DNA from: Stigonema ocellatum SAG 48.90 = DSM 106950
Lineage (GTDB): Bacteria > Cyanobacteriota > Cyanobacteriia > Cyanobacteriales > Nostocaceae
Assembly (NCBI GenBank): GCA_016903675.1
Contig: JADQBA010000007.1
Location: 62,001 to 126,000 of the forward strand
DNA: 64,000 nt
Reading direction: 5' to 3'
Shown here: positions 1-11,159 of the stretch, in pieces
Position numbering within the stretch: position 1 is the first letter of the stretch
Layout: each line of letters opens with the position of its first letter
Notes under the pieces: model-generated
What the model was told of the DNA's origin: nothing
The model's database searches: none
What the model saw: only the letters and a program-made list of their open reading frames with translations
Program-made: the position numbers and the translations under genes

Positions 1-239
1 GAAAATAGCCTTGCGTATAGTTCTACATCCTTGTGAAATTGTACTTCAAGGAAATAAATCGGTCGCTTGTTTTCATCGGGTAGCGGTACAAAGACTCCGT
101 CAATCCGAAAGGCTGTTTGTTTTAATTCCACCGAAGCAAAATCATAAGCCCTTGCGTCTGTTGTTGATTGGTTGATTAATTCAAAAAAAGCTTCTGGAAA
201 TGTTTTAAACAAGCGGTAAAATATTGAATCTGTTTTCAT
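1..239 (-). CDS. DUF2887 / Rpn-like nuclease protein (3' end outside window)
   Basis: The reverse strand from the ATG at 239 opens with MKTDSIFYRLFKTFPEAFF and continues with the typical ELKQTAFRIDG and IYFLEVQFHKD segments, then leaves the window. This is the N-terminal PD-(D/E)XK-like core of the cyanobacterial DUF2887 family, related to Rpn recombination-promoting nucleases and often called a putative transposase. The D of RIDG and the E of FLEVQ are the expected metal-site acids. Biochemical role in cyanobacteria is uncertain. It lies beyond the old (leader-distal) end of array 1; a broken paralog lies beyond leader 2 at 25946-26752. Confidence 0.7.
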   Translation of the reverse strand, partial: MKTDSIFYRLFKTFPEAFFELINQSTTDARAYDFASVELKQTAFRIDGVFVPLPDENKRPIYFLEVQFHKDVELYARLF

Positions 240-652
240 ACATGGGCTGGAGAGTTATTATTATTACTCTATACATTCAGTGATATGGTGTTTCAGGAAA
301 GCGTAAGCCTCAAGCTCTGTTTAAGCCGTGTTGAGTGGGACTGATATAGAGCCTGCGGAGGTAGGCTTTGTGAAAGTACCCCAGACGAATAGTCTTTTGG
401 CTATTCGCGATCAGGGGATGCTAAGGTGCGATCGCACCAAGACCCAGCTTGACAAAGCTACAGCGTTAAGAAATGCGATGCTGGCTACTAAGCAAACGCA
501 GATGAACGCAGATGAAATCTATTTTAGTGATCGCATTCAATTAGGCTAGAAACCGGAGGTGCGATCGCCTCAAACGCCTTCCCTGTTTTTGGGTTGATAC
601 TGAGTATTAGATCTGCTTAGTAACACGACTACATTAACTAATACTGATAGTC
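240..652. other. Intergenic stretch between DUF2887 gene and array 1
   Basis: I see no convincing gene. The stretch contains HIP1 octamers and a short tandem phrase (ACGCAGATGA repeated near 498-517). An open frame at 328-549 has no family-like composition and crosses the repeats, so I do not call it. No leader-like sequence is present at this end, in keeping with the leader being at the other end. Confidence 0.5.
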
Positions 653-3600
653 GTTTCAATCCCGCTAACGGGTTTCATTTATTTGAAAGGCTCTTTCAGC
701 GCAGTTGCTGTGCGATCGCCAAAGTGTTTCAATCCCGCGAACGGGTTTCATTTATTTGAAAGTAAAAGTCATGGCAGCTTTTGATGAAATGGGGAAAGAA
801 TTAGTTTCAATCCCGCGAACGGGTTTCATTTATTTGAAAGTTTAGTTAACCGATCTTCTAATGTTAAAAGCTGTTGTTTCAATCCCGCGAACGGGTTTCA
901 TTTATTTGAAAGCCGTTGGATCTTTTGTCTCCAACAGAGTTTGCGTCTTGTTTCAATCCCGCGAACGGGTTTCATTTATTTGAAAGTTGAATTGCCTGAT
1001 CCGCAAACCCAAGATAGTCCCGTTTCAATCCCGCGAACGGGTTTCATTTATTTGAAAGTTGGAGCGATCGCACCACACGAACCCCGAAAGAAAGGTTTCA
1101 ATCCCGCGAACGGGTTTCATTTATTTGAAAGACTATGTTTCATCTTTAGAGAAGGTGTTATTAGCTGAGTTTCAATCCCGCGAACGGGTTTCATTTATTT
1201 GAAAGTTGATAATAATGGCACCGCCGTCACCCCTGAAGTAGGTTTCAATCCCGCGAACGGGTTTCATTTATTTGAAAGTAAGAATTTCTTGCTATCTTGC
1301 CATAGCGGTTGAAACGTTTCAATCCCGCGAACGGGTTTCATTTATTTGAAAGCTTGCTGTTTGTATAGGGTATCCGCTGAAATTGACGTTTCAATCCCGC
1401 GAACGGGTTTCATTTATTTGAAAGGCGTCAGGGGCGATTGAATCGGCTACTCAGAGGGCGTTTCAATCCCGCGAACGGGTTTCATTTATTTGAAAGTTGC
1501 GAGACGTTCAAGCAAATTGGCACTGAAATGTTTCAATCCCGCGAACGGGTTTCATTTATTTGAAAGATGCGCGATCGGCATAAAGATAAATTCCTGTGGT
1601 TGCTGTTTCAATCCCGCGAACGGGTTTCATTTATTTGAAAGCCTGCGCCTCGGCAAAGCTCATGGATTGGTTGCGTTTCAATCCCGCGAACGGGTTTCAT
1701 TTATTTGAAAGAAGGAGTGAATCTTTCTTCCGCAAATTCAATAGACAGGTTTCAATCCCGCGAACGGGTTTCATTTATTTGAAAGCCAAACAAGATTTTA
1801 ATGAGCAACAATTAGCGAAGCGTTTCAATCCCGCGAACGGGTTTCATTTATTTGAAAGGAAGACGTAGCGTCTTGTGCTATGACCTCGTACCCGTTTCAA
1901 TCCCGCGAACGGGTTTCATTTATTTGAAAGCCCAAGACTACTATTACTACTAGGGTGCTTACACAATGGTTTCAATCCCGCGAACGGGTTTCATTTATTT
2001 GAAAGTGGGTGGACAGTCCCTTGTCGCAGCGATACTCTTCGGTTTCAATCCCGCGAACGGGTTTCATTTATTTGAAAGTCGAAATCGGTGGATACGATTA
2101 CACCAAGAATTTCAGTTTCAATCCCGCGAACGGGTTTCATTTATTTGAAAGCTGGAACTTGACTAAAAGACCCCATCTTTAAATGTGCCGTTTCAATCCC
2201 GCGAACGGGTTTCATTTATTTGAAAGTCCTCCATGCTAGGGATTAAATCCTCGATAGCTTCGGTTTCAATCCCGCGAACGGGTTTCATTTATTTGAAAGC
2301 AAGTTCAGGAGCAGCTTCGGGCTGCGAGGAGGCGCGTTTCAATCCCGCGAACGGGTTTCATTTATTTGAAAGTATCAAGGAAGGTAGGAATTGCTATTAT
2401 GAGTTTTTGAACGTTTCAATCCCGCGAACGGGTTTCATTTATTTGAAAGTTGAAATGAAACGACGTAAATGCGAACTACAAGCCGGTTTCAATCCCGCGA
2501 ACGGGTTTCATTTATTTGAAAGCGTTTAAAAGGCTTTTTAGGCATTCGCGGTTAATTGGTTTCAATCCCGCGAACGGGTTTCATTTATTTGAAAGCTTGC
2601 TGAATCGATTGCTTTATCCTTTCAACTGGATGTTTCAATCCCGCGAACGGGTTTCATTTATTTGAAAGAAAATTTTGGTGAATGGTGAGGTGCGGTATGT
2701 TGCTGTTTCAATCCCGCGAACGGGTTTCATTTATTTGAAAGTTTTCTTGTAATACTTCCGTCCAGCAGCGGTTAATCGTTTCAATCCCGCGAACGGGTTT
2801 CATTTATTTGAAAGGATTGATGGATCTCACGCATCTGCTGACAATTCTCGTTTCAATCCCGCGAACGGGTTTCATTTATTTGAAAGTTAAAAATGCTGAT
2901 CCAGTAGCACTAGAATCAGCATGTTTCAATCCCGCGAACGGGTTTCATTTATTTGAAAGCTCCGGTTGCTGATTGCGTATTCCGAATTGCTTCCGGTTTC
3001 AATCCCGCGAACGGGTTTCATTTATTTGAAAGTATGCACGGATTGCTGTAATAAGCTAAACCTGAATCGTTTCAATCCCGCGAACGGGTTTCATTTATTT
3101 GAAAGGAAGAGCCTTTGTCCTCTCTCTCGAATAAGCCTCGGGGTTTCAATCCCGCGAACGGGTTTCATTTATTTGAAAGCAAGTCCTTCTCCTAGCGTTT
3201 CTCCTATAAGAGCGCGTTTCAATCCCGCGAACGGGTTTCATTTATTTGAAAGCAGGAGTCGAGCGATCGCGACAGGTGGAAGCGTGGTGTTTCAATCCCG
3301 CGAACGGGTTTCATTTATTTGAAAGTCATAAGGAGTAGTTAATTTGTAGCCTAGAGTGCCAGGTTTCAATCCCGCGAACGGGTTTCATTTATTTGAAAGT
3401 AATTGAGTCGCCAATTCTGGTAGAGAATAGCCTTCGTTTCAATCCCGCGAACGGGTTTCATTTATTTGAAAGAAACATATTTCTTGTTTGCTGAATCAAC
3501 TCTTTTGAGTTTCAATCCCGCGAACGGGTTTCATTTATTTGAAAGTTGGATAGGGCAATATGTTGCCCTCTTTTTAAGTATGGTTTCAATCCCGCGAACG

Positions 3601-6600
3601 GGTTTCATTTATTTGAAAGGAAATGCCAGGCGCAACGGCAAAGCTAAAATCGAGTTTCAATCCCGCGAACGGGTTTCATTTATTTGAAAGTTTCATGCGT
3701 AGTGCAAAACGAACTCATGTGAGGTCGTTTCAATCCCGCGAACGGGTTTCATTTATTTGAAAGTTTTGCGGAGTCGTTTCTTAGTTTGTTTTGAATAAGT
3801 TTCAATCCCGCGAACGGGTTTCATTTATTTGAAAGCTGATCCATCTTGGGACTACGCAGAAATCTGGCAACGTCTTGTTTCAATCCCGCGAACGGGTTTC
3901 ATTTATTTGAAAGATCCATGCAATTCGCAAAGTAAGAAAAATGCCCGAATTGTTTCAATCCCGCGAACGGGTTTCATTTATTTGAAAGTTTGAATTTGTT
4001 GTTTGTTGGGATAGACCTGTCGGTTTCAATCCCGCGAACGGGTTTCATTTATTTGAAAGTCGAAAAGCGCGATCGCATTATCTTTCAACCTCTGGTTTCA
4101 ATCCCGCGAACGGGTTTCATTTATTTGAAAGGATAAAGGGACCGGCCATGTTGCTTACCAATGAATAGTTTCAATCCCGCGAACGGGTTTCATTTATTTG
4201 AAAGTGACAGGCAAACTAAGTGCAGTTACGAGGTTGGCTAGTTTCAATCCCGCGAACGGGTTTCATTTATTTGAAAGTCCCACAGAGATTGCCCTAAAGC
4301 TTTGACTTTGGCAAATGTTTCAATCCCGCGAACGGGTTTCATTTATTTGAAAGTTTCCTTTAGCCATATATTTCGCAAGATATCCCGATGGTTTCAATCC
4401 CGCGAACGGGTTTCATTTATTTGAAAGTATTGCGTCTTCCTCAGCCCACAAAACCTTACAAAGTTTCAATCCCGCGAACGGGTTTCATTTATTTGAAAGC
4501 CAGGGGTATGACGGTTTCCCTGTAGTATCGCAAATGTTTCAATCCCGCGAACGGGTTTCATTTATTTGAAAGTGTCCGGGGCTTTTTTATTGCGCAATCG
4601 CACATCTGTTTCAATCCCGCGAACGGGTTTCATTTATTTGAAAGTTTTAGTGCAGCCTACGCACCAAGTAGATATAGCGGATGTTTCAATCCCGCGAACG
4701 GGTTTCATTTATTTGAAAGTTCCTAGCAACAGTCGCGGGTGATAGCGGTGCCCACGGCTGTTTCAATCCCGCGAACGGGTTTCATTTATTTGAAAGCTGG
4801 CAACTGCTGAAATCAAGCTTTTCGCTGTGTTTCAATCCCGCGAACGGGTTTCATTTATTTGAAAGCACTTGCGCCCCAACCAAGAAGCTATCGTTTGTGG
4901 TAGTGTTTCAATCCCGCGAACGGGTTTCATTTATTTGAAAGGTTTCCCGCATTGGCTTAACCAAGTCGGTTATAGAAATGTTTCAATCCCGCGAACGGGT
5001 TTCATTTATTTGAAAGAGTGTGGGCCACAGAGCTTAGAGCAAGCTGAGTCCCGGTTTCAATCCCGCGAACGGGTTTCATTTATTTGAAAGACGTCAAGTG
5101 ACGTCAAGTGACGTCAAGTAATGTTCTAGTTTCAATCCCGCGAACGGGTTTCATTTATTTGAAAGTAGTGTGGGCCACAGAGCTCAGAGCGAGCTGCGTT
5201 CCAGTTTCAATCCCGCGAACGGGTTTCATTTATTTGAAAGCTTGCACGGCACCCACGACATATCAGGCTTACACGTTTCAATCCCGCGAACGGGTTTCAT
5301 TTATTTGAAAGCCACGTGAGGGTGCGACCGGTTTTCCGTATGACGGTATTGTTTCAATCCCGCGAACGGGTTTCATTTATTTGAAAGCTGAATAGCGTTC
5401 AGCCTATCTTCTGGCGCGAAGTGTTTCAATCCCGCGAACGGGTTTCATTTATTTGAAAGTTTAACCTTTGTAATCAATCTTACGACAAAAGGTAAGGTTT
5501 CAATCCCGCGAACGGGTTTCATTTATTTGAAAGATCAAGCGATTTGATGACGTTGCAAGTGAAGCGGGTTTGTTTCAATCCCGCGAACGGGTTTCATTTA
5601 TTTGAAAGCTTGACCTGTAGTCATCCATTCCTCTATCCAATCAGAGTTTCAATCCCGCGAACGGGTTTCATTTATTTGAAAGGGGAAATCCTGTTCTTCC
5701 CGGCAGATAGGATACAGTTTCAATCCCGCGAACGGGTTTCATTTATTTGAAAGTCTAGTCGCTTAAAGAAGTATCCCCTAGAAAAGGCACTGTTTCAATC
5801 CCGCGAACGGGTTTCATTTATTTGAAAGGGGGATTCATTAATTAAAAGCTTAGTTTTCATGACTGGTTTCAATCCCGCGAACGGGTTTCATTTATTTGAA
5901 AGCGATGAGCCAGCATTCTGTACAACGGTGTGTCCTGGGTTTCAATCCCGCGAACGGGTTTCATTTATTTGAAAGTGGATGCCAAGCAAAGACAGCCTCA
6001 GAACTGATTAAGTTTCAATCCCGCGAACGGGTTTCATTTATTTGAAAGTGGCAGCTCAATGGGCCAAATGAATCAGGCGGCTGCTAAGTTTCAATCCCGC
6101 GAACGGGTTTCATTTATTTGAAAGCCAATGGGAATAAAGCCATAAAGGAATTGTTACTTTGTGTTTCAATCCCGCGAACGGGTTTCATTTATTTGAAAGT
6201 AGATACAGTAATTCCTATCAACAATACTTGCAATGTTTCAATCCCGCGAACGGGTTTCATTTATTTGAAAGTTTAGCAAGCCAGTTAGTGACTGTGATTT
6301 GATGCTTGGTTTCAATCCCGCGAACGGGTTTCATTTATTTGAAAGTTGATTCCAGCTTATGATCGACGAGAGCTAGAGGTGTTTCAATCCCGCGAACGGG
6401 TTTCATTTATTTGAAAGTTTTCAGTATAATAGCCATATAGGATTCTATGTCCTGTTTCAATCCCGCGAACGGGTTTCATTTATTTGAAAGACGCATAGCC
6501 CCCTCCATTAACTTCACGTCGTTTCTGGTTTCAATCCCGCGAACGGGTTTCATTTATTTGAAAGCTACCAGCAATTCAATATCAAAGGCGATTAAGGGTT

Positions 6601-8928
6601 TGTTTCAATCCCGCGAACGGGTTTCATTTATTTGAAAGCCTACACCCCTACACCCCAGATTCAACGGTACTTGACGGGTTTCAATCCCGCGAACGGGTTT
6701 CATTTATTTGAAAGTTCGCGGGGGACTATGACGAAAAGGCAGATATCTGCGTTTCAATCCCGCGAACGGGTTTCATTTATTTGAAAGTTGATTTAAGCCT
6801 GCCATTTCCCCTGTCTGGTCAGGTTTCAATCCCGCGAACGGGTTTCATTTATTTGAAAGCGCAAAATCCGAATTACGGAGTTACATTTAAGACGAAAAGT
6901 TTCAATCCCGCGAACGGGTTTCATTTATTTGAAAGAGAGATACGCCCATTTTACACCGGATATAGAGGTGAGAGTTTCAATCCCGCGAACGGGTTTCATT
7001 TATTTGAAAGAGAATAAAGGTTATGGATGAAACTCCGAGGCTTAATATGTTTCAATCCCGCGAACGGGTTTCATTTATTTGAAAGTTTCATGGGCAGGTC
7101 CGTTATAACCTTCATTCGTTCTCGTTTCAATCCCGCGAACGGGTTTCATTTATTTGAAAGTTTGGGGGAGATTTGAAGCTCCCCCCTAGATAACCGTTTC
7201 AATCCCGCGAACGGGTTTCATTTATTTGAAAGTCCCACCATTTTATTTCCCAGTTTCTCTGACAATCAGTTTCAATCCCGCGAACGGGTTTCATTTATTT
7301 GAAAGTATACCTCTTTCCTGCGTCTCCCCTATAAAGAGATTGGTTTCAATCCCGCGAACGGGTTTCATTTATTTGAAAGTCCGGAGGGGCGCTAAAGTTA
7401 GTTCGCTAACAAGCCGTTTCAATCCCGCGAACGGGTTTCATTTATTTGAAAGTAATCATGAATCATGTCCCCGTGAGCTACTGAGTGTGGTTTCAATCCC
7501 GCGAACGGGTTTCATTTATTTGAAAGATCATTACATAAATAGCGATCCCACGAAACTTGATCGGTTTCAATCCCGCGAACGGGTTTCATTTATTTGAAAG
7601 TTAAAGGGAGCCGAAACTATTGATAAATCGGGATTGGGTTTCAATCCCGCGAACGGGTTTCATTTATTTGAAAGCCGCAATAAAAAAGACTATTGCGGCG
7701 GCAGATTATCTGTTTCAATCCCGCGAACGGGTTTCATTTATTTGAAAGTTTATGGCGGCGAAACTTGGGAAGCCTTAAGTGAAGCTGTTTCAATCCCGCG
7801 AACGGGTTTCATTTATTTGAAAGTCCTACAGATGTTCGCAACCAATGGGCAAAATGTATCGTTTCAATCCCGCGAACGGGTTTCATTTATTTGAAAGTAA
7901 AGGAGCAGGTGGTGGGGGTGGGGGTGATTGGGAAAGTTTCAATCCCGCGAACGGGTTTCATTTATTTGAAAGTAGAGGACGCATTCAATCCCCTAAACAA
8001 TACCCCAGTTTCAATCCCGCGAACGGGTTTCATTTATTTGAAAGACAAGAAATACATGAAGCGGTTGAGGAGAGAAAGGTTTCAATCCCGCGAACGGGTT
8101 TCATTTATTTGAAAGTTTAAGGTTTCTTGTAGCTTTTTTTACAAAAAGCAGTTTCAATCCCGCGAACGGGTTTCATTTATTTGAAAGTTGGAGCAAAAAA
8201 GCATTGCTACGCATCATGCAATGTTTCAATCCCGCGAACGGGTTTCATTTATTTGAAAGATGAAGCAAGGTCAGGTGTAGTTAATACCGCAAAGGCAAGT
8301 TTCAATCCCGCGAACGGGTTTCATTTATTTGAAAGCAGTAAGCTTTTGAGCTATCCAGTTCTGCATAATGACCCGTTTCAATCCCGCGAACGGGTTTCAT
8401 TTATTTGAAAGCTGAAGCTCTCTATCACCAAAACGAAGGTAGCTACGACTGTTTCAATCCCGCGAACGGGTTTCATTTATTTGAAAGTTCCCTGAACTAT
8501 CAATCCCATAAATAACAACTTGGTGTTTCAATCCCGCGAACGGGTTTCATTTATTTGAAAGTCGAATGGGGACAATGCTTACTACACAGAATACTGGAGT
8601 TTCAATCCCGCGAACGGGTTTCATTTATTTGAAAGTGCATAAAGTCAACAACTCCCGCTCCGGATGACTTGTTTCAATCCCGCGAACGGGTTTCATTTAT
8701 TTGAAAGTTGTCATCTGTGTAACTACACTCGAAAGGTAAAAGAAGCGTTTCAATCCCGCGAACGGGTTTCATTTATTTGAAAGTAATCTTCCTAAGTTCA
8801 TCATGTGAATATCGCTTATGTTTCAATCCCGCGAACGGGTTTCATTTATTTGAAAGTTCATAAAAGGAGTGCATTCGCATGACAACAGAAGGTTTCAATC
8901 CCGCGAACGGGTTTCATTTATTTGAAAG
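653..8928 (-). CRISPR. CRISPR array 1, type I-D: 113 repeats, 112 spacers
   Basis: Direct repeats of 37 nt recur every 69-78 nt (mean about 73.6) without interruption. On the plus strand the repeat begins GTTTCAATCCCGCGAACGGG and ends TTTATTTGAAAG. The crRNA strand is minus: the leader lies at the right, the only mutated repeat is the first on the left (653-689, CCCGCTAACGGG), and the minus-strand repeat ends in the classical tag ATTGAAAC. The minus-strand RNA can form CCCG-UUCG-CGGG and a second hairpin UUUCA-N6-UGAAA. Spacers are 32-41 nt. Seven of the 176 spacers in both arrays contain HIP1. The newest spacer is 8857-8891. The many short plus-strand open frames here are translations of the repeat and are not genes. 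Confidence 0.99.
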
Positions 8929-9291
8929 TCCGCCAGCCAGAAGCCAATTATAGAGCCATTTCCACCAGAATTTTTGGCAGGTCTACTTTAAAAGTCCGTT
9001 TCCGGCATTTATTAACAGGCTCTACGTTCATACTTAAACCGCTAAAACTATTGAATTGTCAAGGTTCTGTCGATTTGGCGGGAGGTGGGGGGTTTTTGCC
9101 CGTGCTTTCCCCTGCCAAAAAAATTCTATCAGCACTATAGTACTCTGTCAACGAAGAAATGATGGGTAGAGAGCGACGCAGACTACGCATGTCGCGGTAC
9201 GGTGACGCGGAGATATCTATTTTACAGACATCTCCGTGGCGACCTGTCAATCCCAGCCCGTCAATTCAAACTTGACAGAGTAATAGTAGGA
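8929..9291 (-). promoter_or_regulatory. Leader of CRISPR array 1
   Basis: This unique sequence lies between the newest repeat of array 1 and the cas2 stop codon. It is highly similar along its whole length to 25294-25659 beside array 2, which marks both as leaders. It contains a sigma70-type promoter pointing into the array, a 5-bp dyad at 9173-9177/9191-9195, a longer imperfect dyad around GGAGAT...ATCTCC (about 9207-9235), and a CTGTCAA...TTGACAG inverted repeat near 9244-9279. The cas operon runs straight toward it, so it may also receive read-through from cas2. Confidence 0.9.
9123..9151 (-). promoter_or_regulatory. Predicted promoter of array 1
   Basis: On the minus strand TTGACA (9151-9146) is followed after exactly 17 bp by TAGAAT (9128-9123). 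Transcription would start near 9116 and cross about 190 nt of leader before the first repeat. The equivalent site at leader 2 is TTGACG-17 bp-TATAAT, so spacing and both boxes are conserved between the copies. Confidence 0.7.
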
Positions 9292-9585
9292 TTATAGTAT
9301 TATCGTCTCTTGCTGTCGAGGTTTGTCGGAACCGTAGGTAATAGTCTTACGTACTGCGCCAGCATCCAAAACATAGATCCGCACTGAATCTTCGGCAGGT
9401 TTAATCAAGTTCTCAACTTGAACCCTGAGTTTAGCAAACTGTACAGCAGTCAAAAAACATTCAAACACGCTGTACTGCGTCCAAGTTCCATAACCAGAGA
9501 GCATTTTATGTAGTTTGGTTCGCCGCTTATTCGCTGCTTTAGTGTCTGGCAAATCGTAAATTATGAGGTAAAACAAAGTACTCAT
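9292..9585 (-). CDS. cas2: CRISPR-associated endonuclease Cas2 (type I-D)
   Basis: Cas2 forms the central dimer of the Cas1-Cas2 integrase that inserts new spacers at the leader end. The 97-residue product has the ferredoxin-like start FYLIIYDLPD with the conserved Asp11, and the length is normal. Its ATG overlaps the cas1 stop (ATGA), so the two are translationally coupled. It is the last cas gene, with its stop only one base from leader 1. Its final 20 codons also occur, with two substitutions (D-K to E-Q), beside leader 2 at 25660-25722, showing that the second leader was copied from this junction. Confidence 0.97.
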   Translation of the reverse strand: MSTLFYLIIYDLPDTKAANKRRTKLHKMLSGYGTWTQYSVFECFLTAVQFAKLRVQVENLIKPAEDSVRIYVLDAGAVRKTITYGSDKPRQQETIIL

Positions 9586-10559
9586 CTCATTACCAGGGCT
9601 TTGTAGGGAACCCCTTCTTGTAAATGCCGACTCAATAAACGTGCCTGCAATTCAATTGCACGACGATAGCTACAACGATAGCCAAAAGTGGGATGTTTAA
9701 ACTCGTCGTTCATTTTTCGTTCCCATGCCTGCAAAAACTGTTTGCGTCCGGCTTCCGCAAGTCGATATGCACCAAGATTATCGGTAAAATCATTGGGTTT
9801 AATCTCTTTATGACTAATAACCGAAAGTATCAAATTATCCGCAATTAACGGGCGAAATTCTTCCATTAAATCGAGAACCATTGCAGGCTGTCCTCTGGTC
9901 GCTTCATGCAAATAACCAACGTAGGGGTCTAAACCAGCCATATGTACCGCAGCTGTTACCTGTACTTGCAAAAGTCCATAAGCAAATCCCAATAACGCAT
10001 TGACTGCATCCGTGGGAGGACGGCGATTTCTGCCGTTAAATGACCATTGTTCTTCAAGCATGACCGACCAAGCCGCAAAATATTCTCGCGCCGCCAATCC
10101 TTCCACACCGCGTACTTCATCGAGAGTTGTTTGTTCTTTGACAAGCTGTTTGCGGGATTTGACGGGATTGTCTTTTTGGTCGTGACGATATAAAACAGCA
10201 TGTTGATTGTGGATTTTGCCAGTCACAATTGTTTTGACAATGTCTAAGCGATGAGCTTCGTCATAGTAAGCAGCATACTGCGCCAGCCGCAACTGACCGT
10301 TACGCGAGTATCCGGGAAGCGCAGAGCCTAAGTATTTACCGAAACTAGAAAGGTAATGTACGGGCATTCCCAGTTCCAAAGCATATACGAGAGCATCGCC
10401 AGTCATCTGGGGATTTCCCATCAATACGACTTGCTCCACAGTTTGGGCAGGAACCGATTTTTTCTCCCAACTGCCATCTTCTTGTTTTAAGGCGACTTTA
10501 AAAGCTTCCGCAGTTTTACTTAAAACTGCATCCGGTTGAGTAACGTATAAAACTGACAT
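9582..10559 (-). CDS. cas1: CRISPR-associated endonuclease Cas1 (type I-D)
   Basis: Cas1 is the integrase subunit that carries out transesterification of the prespacer into the first repeat. The 325-residue protein has the N-terminal beta domain and an alpha-helical catalytic domain with EGLAAREYF (E153), GYLHEA (H218) and LDLMEEFRP (D230/E233), matching the usual Glu-His-Asp/Glu metal site. The start is 3 nt after the cas4 stop and its stop overlaps cas2, giving a compact cas4-cas1-cas2 adaptation module. Confidence 0.97.
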   Translation of the reverse strand: MSVLYVTQPDAVLSKTAEAFKVALKQEDGSWEKKSVPAQTVEQVVLMGNPQMTGDALVYALELGMPVHYLSSFGKYLGSALPGYSRNGQLRLAQYAAYYDEAHRLDIVKTIVTGKIHNQHAVLYRHDQKDNPVKSRKQLVKEQTTLDEVRGVEGLAAREYFAAWSVMLEEQWSFNGRNRRPPTDAVNALLGFAYGLLQVQVTAAVHMAGLDPYVGYLHEATRGQPAMVLDLMEEFRPLIADNLILSVISHKEIKPNDFTDNLGAYRLAEAGRKQFLQAWERKMNDEFKHPTFGYRCSYRRAIELQARLLSRHLQEGVPYKALVMR

Positions 10560-10562
10560 AAT

Positions 10563-11147
10563 TTATACCTCTAGGCGTAATTTTTTGATTTCTTTTGGCA
10601 AGCAAATTTTCTGCAAGCTGCAATCTCGACACTTTTTTGGGTGGTCGATGGGTGGCGGCATTGCCTTGCCAATTGCAGTCCGCGCTGCCTGAATTGCTTC
10701 TTCTGTAGCTTGTCGCAATTCTGGTGTAAAATTTACCCTTTGGCGGCGACGGTTGGCGTAGTAGAATATTTCTCCGTAAGGAATAGAGACTCCTGTGCGC
10801 TCTTCGAGACACAAAGCTGCACCACACAGTTGAAAATGGTCGTTGTTGTGGTTTGCCATGCGTCCCTTTTTAAATTCCAAGGGGACGAGCTGGTCGTCTA
10901 TTTCTTCCACAGCATCAATGATACCGTTGAGCAGCAGGCGATCGCTCCACACCCACTGATGTCGATAAATAACCTTATCACCTTCAACATTCTTACCCTC
11001 GTCATCAACATTGCGGTGCAGGTGGCGACCAAGGATCAGGTGTTCGTTGTCCGCGTTTTCACCCAGTTCGTATTCAAGGAAAAAACGACGGGGGCAATAT
11101 TCCCAAGCATTTAGATAAGCTAAGGGAAGATAGAATTGTTCGTTCAT
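10563..11147 (-). CDS. cas4: Cas4 exonuclease, prespacer processing
   Basis: Cas4 trims prespacers and helps select PAM and orientation in type I systems. The 194-residue product has the RecB-like nuclease elements GIIDAVEE (D78), LEFKKG (E91, K93) and a following Q at 107. Four cysteines for a 4Fe-4S cluster are in place: C18 (EYCPRR) and C173, C176, C182 (CRDCSLQKIC). It lies 12 nt after cas6 and 3 nt before cas1, as in other I-D loci. All expected active-site and cluster residues are present. Confidence 0.95.
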   Translation of the reverse strand: MNEQFYLPLAYLNAWEYCPRRFFLEYELGENADNEHLILGRHLHRNVDDEGKNVEGDKVIYRHQWVWSDRLLLNGIIDAVEEIDDQLVPLEFKKGRMANHNNDHFQLCGAALCLEERTGVSIPYGEIFYYANRRRQRVNFTPELRQATEEAIQAARTAIGKAMPPPIDHPKKCRDCSLQKICLPKEIKKLRLEV

Positions 11148-11159
11148 TTTACGTTAACC

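Noticed and set aside
328..549. Open frame of 73 codons before array 1
   Set aside because: Crosses HIP1 and ACGCAGATGA repeats, no family-like features, no clear ribosome-binding site.
3180..7342. Spacers 3180-3215 and 7306-7342 as a fifth homologous pair (both contain a frame reading VSPI)
   Set aside because: Only about ten nucleotides align well and outside VSPI the peptides differ; could be chance.
941..8408. Many plus-strand open frames with repeating peptides such as VSIPRTGFIYLK and FNPANGFHLFE in array 1 (and the matching set in array 2)
   Set aside because: They are conceptual translations of the CRISPR repeat and spacers; the array is transcribed from the other strand.
8922..9250. 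Open frames on both strands across leader 1
   Set aside because: The sequence is a leader conserved with array 2 at the DNA level with indels; no coding signature.
9207..9279. Leader inverted repeats considered as the cas2 terminator
   Set aside because: Stems are imperfect and no T-tract follows; read-through from cas2 into the leader cannot be excluded.
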